Assembly (NCBI GenBank): GCA_021793405.1
Contig: JAJYSV010000040.1
Location: 1 to 37,870, forward strand
Length of the DNA: 37,870 nt
DNA from: Acidobacteriota bacterium
GTDB taxonomy: Bacteria > Acidobacteriota > Terriglobia > Terriglobales > Acidobacteriaceae
Direction of reading: 5' to 3'
The notes below the pieces were generated by a model, which ran no database searches, was not told the origin of the DNA, and worked only from the letters and a program-made list of their open reading frames with translations. Positions 31,847 through 37,870 of the stretch are shown piece by piece. Position 1 is the stretch's first letter; each line of letters starts with the position of its first letter. The position numbers were made by a program, and so were the translations under genes.

Positions 31847-33316
31847 TTGCGTCCCGAGGAGATACCGCAGGCGTGCGACGATCTCATGAAGGCTGGCGGA
31901 CGCCTGCAAATGGCCTATGCCTGGTTCCCCGCGCCCGGCCAATCCGTGGAGGTTGCGTACCTGGCGGCCACTGCTCCCCATGAACCCTTCGTCTTTCTAC
32001 GCTGCTCACTGCCTGCGGACTCGCCCCATCTCCAGTCGCTTGCCCCTCAGGTTCCTCTGCTGGGCTGGTATGAACGCGAAATTCAGGAACTGTGCGGAGT
32101 CACATTCGACGGACATCCCGAGCCCAGGCCGCTGGTCTTGCACGAGGGCGCGCATCCCACCATGCCGCCGCTCGATCCCCGGTACCAGCCGGACGAAATG
32201 ATGCCCTTCACTTCTGAACCCTGGGACCGTCCTCCGGTCGAAGGCGACGACGTGCAGACATTGCCGTTCGGCCCGGTGCGGGCCGATGTGCTGGAATCTG
32301 CGCAGATCTTCTTCTACTACATTGGGGAAGCGATTCTCCATTGTCATCCTCGTTTGTTCTTCAAGCATCGCGGAATGGAAAAGCGATTTGAAGGGACCTT
32401 GCCCTCGCTCGGTGTCGTATTGGCGGAACTAATTTCAGGCGTTGACAGCATCGCCCACTCGTTGGCCTACTGCCAGGCAATCGAGGCAGCCTGCGGATGC
32501 GAGATACCGGAGCGCGCTCGCTATCTTCGTACCGTTCTGGCGGAACTGGAGCGCCTCTACAATCATCTCCACTATTTCGGCCATCTCTGCCACACAACCA
32601 CGTTGAAAGTAGGCGAAGCGCAAGGAAAGCTGCTCGCGGAACAATCGAAACAGATCAACGGGATACTTACTGGCAGCCGTTTTCTACGTGGCATTCTCAA
32701 GCCGGGCGGACTGCGCCGCGACCTCGACCTGAGCACGTTGCCAGAAATGTTGAACAGGTTGCAGCCGGAGATCACCACCTACCTCAGGTCGATGGAAGAG
32801 ACCAATAGTCACCTCGATCGATTGATTACCACCGGTCATCTGCCGCTGCAAACGGCCTACGATCAGGGCGCAACCGGGCCCGTCAAGCGCGCCTCTGGAA
32901 TCGGCCGCGACCTTCGCGGCGACCACCCCTACGCAGCCTATGACCGGCTCACGATGAACATACCGGTGCGGACTGAAGGGGACGCGCACGCTCGCGTGCA
33001 AATTCGGATGGAAGAGATTCATGAGAGCCTCTCCCTGATCGCCCGCGCCGCGAAGGATGTCCCGGAGGGCCCGGTCTCTTCCGAAATTAGCAATGTTTCC
33101 GGTGGCGAAGGTTTGGGTTGGTGCGAAGGCGCGAGAGGCTCGACGTATTACTGCGTGCATCTCGACAACGCGGGCCGGTTGGCGCGGGTCAAAATCAAAT
33201 CGCCCTCATTCTCAAACTGGCGTGTATTTCCATTGACCGTACACGACACCAACATGATGGACTACGCCATCAATGAAGCAAGTTTTGGCCTGACGATGGC
33301 TGGCTGTGACCGATAG
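31847..33316 (+). CDS. Ehr complex large subunit (NuoC-D/HycE-like) without NiFe ligands
   Basis: A protein of about 489 residues fusing a 30-kDa-type N-terminal part (WYEREIQELCGVTFDGHPEP, 74-93) to a NiFe-hydrogenase/NuoD-like large subunit (FKHRGMEKRFEG; NHLHYFGHL). The first nickel motif of hydrogenases, C-G-x-C, reads S-G-V-D here (197-200, in ELISGVDSIAHS). The C-terminal D-P-C-x-x-C reads E-A-S-F-G-L. All four nickel-binding cysteines are therefore missing, so no hydrogenase activity is expected. This is the mark of energy-converting-hydrogenase-related (Ehr) complexes. The start is uncertain: TTG 31847 is given, and an upstream in-frame ATT or ATA cannot be excluded. The substrate site is probably a quinone or unknown donor. 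Confidence 0.86.
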   Translation: MRPEEIPQACDDLMKAGGRLQMAYAWFPAPGQSVEVAYLAATAPHEPFVFLRCSLPADSPHLQSLAPQVPLLGWYEREIQELCGVTFDGHPEPRPLVLHEGAHPTMPPLDPRYQPDEMMPFTSEPWDRPPVEGDDVQTLPFGPVRADVLESAQIFFYYIGEAILHCHPRLFFKHRGMEKRFEGTLPSLGVVLAELISGVDSIAHSLAYCQAIEAACGCEIPERARYLRTVLAELERLYNHLHYFGHLCHTTTLKVGEAQGKLLAEQSKQINGILTGSRFLRGILKPGGLRRDLDLSTLPEMLNRLQPEITTYLRSMEETNSHLDRLITTGHLPLQTAYDQGATGPVKRASGIGRDLRGDHPYAAYDRLTMNIPVRTEGDAHARVQIRMEEIHESLSLIARAAKDVPEGPVSSEISNVSGGEGLGWCEGARGSTYYCVHLDNAGRLARVKIKSPSFSNWRVFPLTVHDTNMMDYAINEASFGLTMAGCDR

Positions 33317-33331
33317 GGCGAAGGAGTAGTT

Positions 33332-34135
33332 ATGCCAGTGTGGACACTGTATGGAATCCGCCGTGGAATCGCGACAACTTCGTGGCCGGAGAAGGAGGGG
33401 CCGACCCAGCCAGGAGTGCTCGGACTGCCGCACTACCACGCCGACCGCTGTCAGGATAACTGTCGCGCATGCGCCGATGTTTGCCTCCCAGGCGCGCTCT
33501 CGTTCGAATCGTGTGAGGCGGAGGAGCGGCTAGCTCTTGACTACGGCAAGTGCATCGGCTGCCAGCTCTGTACGGAGGCCTGCCCCAACGATGCGCTGAC
33601 AAAATCCAACGACTGGGCCTTTGGCGTCCGCAACCGCGACGATCTGATCTGGACGGAAGCGCTCCAGTCTCCTCCGGCTGAGGAAGTGACCAGGAAAATC
33701 CAGAAATATTTTGGCCGCAGTCTCCATGTCCGCCATGTAGACGCCGGTTCCTGCAACGGATGCGAGTCCGAGTTGCAGGCATTGAACAACCCGTATTACA
33801 ACCTGCACCGGCTGGGCATCTTCTTCACGCCTTCACCACGCTTCGCGGATTTGCTACTCGTGACCGGCCCGGTCACCTATGCCATGCAAGGTCCGCTGAG
33901 GGAGACCTATAACGCCATGCCGGAGCCGCGCTGGGTGATGGCAATGGGGGCCTGCGCCGTTTCCGGCGGTGCCAGCGGTGGAGGATATAGCTGCGGACAC
34001 GGCGTAGAGGAATTCCTGCCGGTAGACATTTATGTGCCCGGTTGTCCTCCAAACCCGGCAGCGATGATTCACGCGCTGTTATTGCTGCTCAATCGTGCGA
34101 GTCAGCATGTTCAAGGAGGCCAAGTTGCTCACTGA
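33332..34135 (+). CDS. Ehr complex small subunit fused to a 2[4Fe-4S] ferredoxin domain
   Basis: A 267-residue protein. Residues 38-90 hold two 4Fe-4S motifs, C-x3-C-x2-C-x3-C (40, 44, 47, 51) and C-x2-C-x2-C-x3-C-P (74, 77, 80, 84). Residues 130-255 match the NuoB/HycG-type small subunit, with C141-N-G-C144, C208 in MAMGACAVSGG and C238 in VPGCPPNP, the four ligands of the proximal 4Fe-4S cluster. The fusion of HyfH-like ferredoxin and HyfI-like small subunit in one chain is uncommon. Start ATG 33332 follows AAGGAG. Unlike the large subunit it keeps all its cluster ligands, so electron transfer through the complex is still possible. Confidence 0.88.
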   Translation: MPVWTLYGIRRGIATTSWPEKEGPTQPGVLGLPHYHADRCQDNCRACADVCLPGALSFESCEAEERLALDYGKCIGCQLCTEACPNDALTKSNDWAFGVRNRDDLIWTEALQSPPAEEVTRKIQKYFGRSLHVRHVDAGSCNGCESELQALNNPYYNLHRLGIFFTPSPRFADLLLVTGPVTYAMQGPLRETYNAMPEPRWVMAMGACAVSGGASGGGYSCGHGVEEFLPVDIYVPGCPPNPAAMIHALLLLLNRASQHVQGGQVAH

Positions 34136-36119
34136 TGCCCTCTTGCTGATGGCGCTGCTGTGGCTGATTTCCGTCGGTGTCGCGCTGATCGATCCGCGCG
34201 GCACGATGGCCCGCGCGGGAATTGTTCTTGGCTGCGCCGTTGGCATCGCCGCCTGCTTGATCGGTATGCCCGGCGAATCGAGCACACTATCGCTGGGAAT
34301 TCGTTTGAGCGACACGCCGGTCCAGTTCAAGCTGACCGCGGCAGCTCTTTGGTTGATGTTTTTTGGGCTTCTACCGGCCATATTTGCCGCCGGGTTAGGT
34401 ACAAACGCGACCTCGTTCCGAGGGAGAAGATGCTGGTACGCGGGCCTCGGCCTTACCCTGCTGGGAGCAATCGGCGTGTTCGGGCTCCAAGACGCGATGT
34501 CCTTTCTGATCGCGTGGGAGACGATGAGCATCGGCGGGGCCGTCATGATTTTTGGCGACGGACATTCGGAACGTCCGGGCACCCCGGTTCTGTTCATGCT
34601 CGGGTTGCTTGAGGTGGGAGCTGTGGCAATCTTGCTGGCCCTGCTGCTGCTGGGCAACCAGGCTGGGTCGTGTTCCTTTGCAGGTTTTCATGTAGCAAAC
34701 GCTGTCGCAACCCCCTTGTCTTTTCTTCTTGGACTGTTATTGCTTATCGGGTTTGGAGCGAAACTGGGCATCCTCCCGTTCTACGAATGGTTTCCCGCAG
34801 CGTACGGTTCTGGCAGCGGTGCAACCGGAGTCGTCTTTTCCGGCATCGTTCTGAATGCCGCTTTCTATGCGCTTGCCCGTGGCGTGATCGAGTGGCTGCC
34901 GCGCTCTGGCACGTGGACGACGAGTGCCGCTGGGATCATGATTTTAGCCGGAGTGCTGACCGCGATTCTGTCGATCTTCAACGCCTTCCAGGAGGAAGAC
35001 TGGCGGCGGATGTTGAGTCTCTCGTCGGCGGAAAACGCAGGCGTCGCCGTGGCGGTGCTGGGTGTTTCGTGGTTGCTGCTCGCCAGCGGACTCCCTACGC
35101 AGGCAGCGCTGGCATGGATCGTTTGCCTGCTGCATCTGGCCGCCCATAGCCTTGCCAAAGGGACCCTGTTCCTCACAGCCGACGGCGTCGATTCCATGAA
35201 CGGCAGCTACACCATTGTGCAGCGAGGCTTGTTGCGAAACAATCCCGCCGTTCTTGGCATTGGCGCACTGTTCGCTGCAATGAGTCTGGCGGCACTGCCT
35301 CCCATGGCCGGCTTCGTTAGCGAATGGTACATATTCCAAACTCTGTTTCATGGAATGCAGGTGAATGGACTGCCTGCAAGGCTGACCATGACGCTGGCGG
35401 CCGCGGGTCTGGCACTCGTCGTTGCTGTAGCCCTGGCAACGTTTGCGAAGCTGTTTGGCATTGGCCTGCTCGGCGATGGCCACGTTCATACGCGACGTTT
35501 TGCTCGGGTTCGAACAGCGGCCATCTTTATTCTTGGATCCTCTGTGCTCGTTCTCGCCGTGGGGATGCCGTGGTGGTTGCATGCGTTGGGGCCAGCGAGC
35601 CAGGCCATCTTCGGTGTCAATGCAGCGGCACAAATGCGGGACGGATGGTTGCTCGTCCCGCTCAGCAACAAATTTGCCTTTATCTCGCCGACAAAAATGC
35701 TGGTGGTGTGTCCTCTGCTGGCGCTCATTCCGATTGCGTTGCTACTGATAGGCAGGCGGGCGTTTCACGTTCGTCGTGTGCCAGTTTGGTCGGGCGGACG
35801 CCGGGAAGATGCGCGAGAGATTGCCACCACATCCCTGGCATTTTCCAACGCGCTGCGCACATTCTATGGATTCATCTATGGCCCAACGCACAATCTGGAG
35901 CGCGAGTATGACCACGGACCGTATTTCGTAAAGAGGCTCATCTTCAATCAGGAAGTGGCGCCCATCTTTGGCCCGTACCTCTTCTCGCCGTTGGTAAAAG
36001 CTATGCGCAGGGTCGCTGAAACAGTCAGCAAGCTGCAATCCGGCTACCTGAACCTTTATAACGCCCTGATCGGGATGCTCTTAGTGCTGATTCTTGCATT
36101 GGCGTTGTTTTACAAATAG
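34125..36119 (+). CDS. Ehr complex antiporter-like subunit, HyfB-type (NuoL-like)
   Basis: A protein of about 664 residues with some 16 membrane segments. ETMSIGG (Glu in a membrane helix), GAKLGILPFYEWFPAAYGSG and SLSSAENAGVAVAVLG are the expected antiporter-like signatures, and HLAAHSLAKGTLFLTADG carries the conserved Lys/His helix. A TTG at 34125 stands five bases after a perfect AAGGAGG, so that start was chosen over GTG 34095 and ATG 34107, which have no ribosome site. It overlaps the small-subunit gene by 11 bases. The C-terminal residues form an amphipathic stretch and a last membrane helix. It completes the six-subunit complex. Confidence 0.86.
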   Translation: MLTDALLLMALLWLISVGVALIDPRGTMARAGIVLGCAVGIAACLIGMPGESSTLSLGIRLSDTPVQFKLTAAALWLMFFGLLPAIFAAGLGTNATSFRGRRCWYAGLGLTLLGAIGVFGLQDAMSFLIAWETMSIGGAVMIFGDGHSERPGTPVLFMLGLLEVGAVAILLALLLLGNQAGSCSFAGFHVANAVATPLSFLLGLLLLIGFGAKLGILPFYEWFPAAYGSGSGATGVVFSGIVLNAAFYALARGVIEWLPRSGTWTTSAAGIMILAGVLTAILSIFNAFQEEDWRRMLSLSSAENAGVAVAVLGVSWLLLASGLPTQAALAWIVCLLHLAAHSLAKGTLFLTADGVDSMNGSYTIVQRGLLRNNPAVLGIGALFAAMSLAALPPMAGFVSEWYIFQTLFHGMQVNGLPARLTMTLAAAGLALVVAVALATFAKLFGIGLLGDGHVHTRRFARVRTAAIFILGSSVLVLAVGMPWWLHALGPASQAIFGVNAAAQMRDGWLLVPLSNKFAFISPTKMLVVCPLLALIPIALLLIGRRAFHVRRVPVWSGGRREDAREIATTSLAFSNALRTFYGFIYGPTHNLEREYDHGPYFVKRLIFNQEVAPIFGPYLFSPLVKAMRRVAETVSKLQSGYLNLYNALIGMLLVLILALALFYK

Positions 36120-36807
36120 TGAAGATGGCAAACCGACGATTGGAAATGTCTTCGGAAGTCGTAAGGTCGCAATCGCGCTGAACCACGTTGTGGCGCACTA
36201 GATTGTTGACAACGCCTGAGAACTCCGTGAAGGTGCAGATTCTAGCGAGCCAGTCGGGTCGGGAGAACATGACGCTCTCGTGGGCGAGAGCAACCTTGAG
36301 GGCAGGGAGAGGGGCAGGCAAAAATGGGACTATCCGAAAAGGCTGTTACGAAGCTTTTGAACTTAATTGGTTGAAATGAGAAGATGCCCTCTCGGGAGCG
36401 AGGGCACCACGTTTAGGTAACGCTTTTTCCCGGTGATTCTGGACGATCTGATTCTATCGATCGTGTGTGACGGGTGGCGTCCTCTAGCGTCTTCTGGATG
36501 CGCTGAATAGTAAGCGCCCGATTCTTGCCGTCTGGACATGGTGCTTGATCTGACCCACGATGACTTTGTGTGCGACGTGGTCGAAGTTGGCACGCTAGGT
36601 AGTTCCGCGAAACGGGTTCATCGCACGGCGAGGAGAAGCGTAGCAGAAGACGTAATGAGCGCCGCGGATTGCTAGGTTTGGCGCATACCCGATACAACTA
36701 TGGCCTGAATGCTGACCTCAATTCGACTAATAGAGCGAACTGGGAGGAAAACGGTAAGCCCCGAATGCGGACCCCACCCGCAGGTCTTGCTTCTGGAGGG
36801 TACTTCG
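36120..36807. other. Gene-poor interval with hairpins and a possible IS remnant
   Basis: No convincing gene is seen over about 690 bases. Two strong hairpins occur: GCTCTCG/CGAGAGC with a 4-base loop (36274-36291) and TGCCCTC/GAGGGCA with an 8-base loop (36385-36406). Neither is followed by a T run, but either could end the Ehr operon. The stretch 36413-36590 on the minus strand shows a weak IS110-like remnant. Confidence 0.45.
36413..36590 (-). pseudogene. Weak remnant of an IS110-like transposase
   Basis: On the minus strand a reading gives NRALTIQRIQKTLEDATRH and then SIESDRPESPGKSVT, which recalls the IS110-family stretch with R-x-Q-K-x-L-E-D-A followed by K-L-x-S-I-x-S-D-x-x-G-x-S-G. 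The frame is broken and no conserved catalytic residues are visible. A chance likeness cannot be excluded. Confidence 0.25.
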
Positions 36808-37719
36808 ATGCGATTCCCTCACTTCAGCATAGAGATATTGATGGCAGTCGTTGTTACAGCCGAAAAGAAAAGCGTGACCCGTGCGGGCAAGGAATTGGGA
36901 CTATCGCCCTCCGGCGTGACTAAAAGGCTCAAAATTGCAGAGCGGATTGCCAAGACAAAGCTATTTCACACCACTGAAGAAGGACTCACCTTGACCGAAG
37001 TGGGAGAACTTCTGTATTCCGAGGCGAAAAAATCCATAGAGCGCGCCTTGCTTGCCGAGGAGAAGGTTGCGGCGTACCTGATGCTGAAGGAACGTCACCT
37101 TCTGGTGGGCCATTCCACCTACCTGCCATCTCGCCTGATGGACATTCTGATCCACTTCCGTTTCGATGGCACCCCGGCGGTCGAGATCGAACATCAGCCA
37201 GGGCTGACGGCTTCCATCGTCCACCAAGTTCTGGATGGAAAACTGCATGCCGGGTTCGGTTTTCTCCCGCAGCAACATCCGGAGCTTACCGTGCGCCAGT
37301 TATTCGAGGAACCGTTGGTCGCGTGCATTCCTCTGGGTCATCCCATGAGCACCAAACACACAATTTACCCGCAAGACATCCAAAGCCAACCGTTTATCGC
37401 CATAGGTCGAGGGCCAATGCCTGTCTTGCATGAAGAGATTGAGAATTTCTTTCTTGGCTTCGGCGTACATCTGAATGTGGTTGCGGATGCATTTGCACCG
37501 CTGGAAGCGTTAGCCTATGTAGAGCAAAAGATCGGCATCTGCCTGCTCGCTCAATCCGCTGTGGTCTCGCGGTCGGGCATTGCGACCAAACCGCTTTCCA
37601 ATCGAGTTCTGACCAGAAAATGCGGATACTTCCTACGGGAAGACAGCGATCATGAGCTTATCCGGGAGTTCAGTGCCCAGGTCTGGAAGAAAACTGAAGG
37701 ATTACGGCGCAGGCCGTAA
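36808..37719 (+). CDS. LysR-family transcriptional regulator
   Basis: A 303-residue regulator with an N-terminal winged helix (residues 1-60: SVTRAGKELGLSPSGVTKRL, then KLFHTTEEGLTLTEVGE) and a LysR substrate-binding domain from about residue 88 on (LLVGHSTYLPSRL; VACIPLGHPM; GIGICLL-type strand). The effector is unknown. ATG 36808 follows GGAGGG at six bases; a longer frame from 36709 lacks a ribosome site. No divergent target gene lies next to it within the window. Confidence 0.85.
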   Translation: MRFPHFSIEILMAVVVTAEKKSVTRAGKELGLSPSGVTKRLKIAERIAKTKLFHTTEEGLTLTEVGELLYSEAKKSIERALLAEEKVAAYLMLKERHLLVGHSTYLPSRLMDILIHFRFDGTPAVEIEHQPGLTASIVHQVLDGKLHAGFGFLPQQHPELTVRQLFEEPLVACIPLGHPMSTKHTIYPQDIQSQPFIAIGRGPMPVLHEEIENFFLGFGVHLNVVADAFAPLEALAYVEQKIGICLLAQSAVVSRSGIATKPLSNRVLTRKCGYFLREDSDHELIREFSAQVWKKTEGLRRRP

Positions 37720-37727
37720 ATGGAAGG

Positions 37728-37868
37728 TCAATCTTCATCGTTAAGAAAATAATCGAGGGGTTTGGAGTAGATTTTCGCGAGTTGCAAAAATTCGATCACA
37801 TCGACTCGACGCTCGCCGGTCTCGCACTTGGACAGAAACGAGTGCGCCATGTGCATCTTCTCCGATAC
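37728..37868 (-). CDS. C-terminal part of an XRE-type (HTH_3) regulator (partial)
   Basis: The last 46 codons of a gene running off the window. They read MAHSFLSKCETGERRVDVIE and FLQLAKIYSKPLDYFLNDED. The form H-S-F-L-S-K-C-E-x-G-E-R-R followed by D-V-I-E-F-L is the recognition helix and following helices of the lambda-repressor-like HTH_3 domain. It is convergent with the LysR gene. The target is unknown. Confidence 0.65.
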   Translation of the reverse strand, partial: VSEKMHMAHSFLSKCETGERRVDVIEFLQLAKIYSKPLDYFLNDED

Positions 37869-37870
37869 GT

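Noticed and set aside
36125-36178. MANRRLEM, recalling the start of IS21 IstA proteins
   Set aside because: Only eight residues match before the likeness ends and a stop follows after 18 codons.
36274-36291. Hairpin GCTCTCG/CGAGAGC as terminator of the Ehr operon
   Set aside because: No T run follows, and the distance from the stop is over 150 bases; it is noted only as a hairpin.

Overview
The window reads as chromosomal DNA of a soil-type bacterium, most likely an Acidobacteriota (Terriglobia-like). The clues are moderate G+C, secreted proteins of a style common in that group, and the mix of an ArsR-rhodanese regulator with an energy-converting complex. This assignment is an inference. No rRNA, tRNA or CRISPR array was seen.

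Region 1 (1-7.6 kb): the tail of an IS630-like transposase, a CDF-like membrane protein and a nucleoside phosphorylase. Next come three exported proteins: an unknown one, an outer-membrane beta-barrel and a small HMA-like protein. A sulfur-handling operon follows, with an ArsR-type repressor fused to a rhodanese, a sulfide:quinone-reductase-like flavoprotein, a cysteine desulfurase and a DsrE protein. Two inverted repeats of the same design (8-bp arms, 8-bp spacer) lie before the repressor gene and in the divergent promoter region at 1.8 kb, suggesting one small regulon.

Region 2 (7.7-8.8 kb): a mobile-element scar. It holds a fragment of a MobF (TrwC/TraI) conjugative relaxase, a broken PIN toxin and its apparently intact ribbon-helix-helix antitoxin.

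Region 3 (9-36 kb), the main discovery: a fluoride-response island carrying seven recognisable fluoride riboswitches (crcB motif) within 20 kb. They precede (i) a metallophosphoesterase - cyclopropane fatty acid synthase - HEAT protein - small ORF - dynamin-like GTPase operon, (ii) inorganic pyrophosphatase - P-loop ATPase - small protein, (iii) an MFS transporter, (iv) two MutS-like ATPases, (v) enolase, (vi) directly after enolase, a dynamin-like GTPase - CrcB - Cys-rich protein - DUF190 - DUF190 - dynamin-like GTPase operon, and (vii) a six-gene energy-converting-hydrogenase-related (Ehr) complex whose large subunit has lost the NiFe-binding cysteines. CrcB is the fluoride channel. Pyrophosphatase and enolase are classical fluoride targets. 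The other genes are not, to my knowledge, established parts of fluoride resistance.

A working model (inference): CrcB, and perhaps the MFS protein, export fluoride. Extra enolase and pyrophosphatase compensate for inhibited enzymes. Cfa and three dynamin-like GTPases maintain or remodel the membrane, and the Ehr complex supports the ion gradient. Two riboswitch hairpins place a GGAG and a following ATG inside the alternative stem, so control looks translational there. Short leader ORFs coupled to the first structural gene occur at three riboswitches.

Region 4 (36.1-37.9 kb): about 0.7 kb with only a weak IS110-like remnant, then a LysR-type regulator and the 3' end of an XRE-type regulator.
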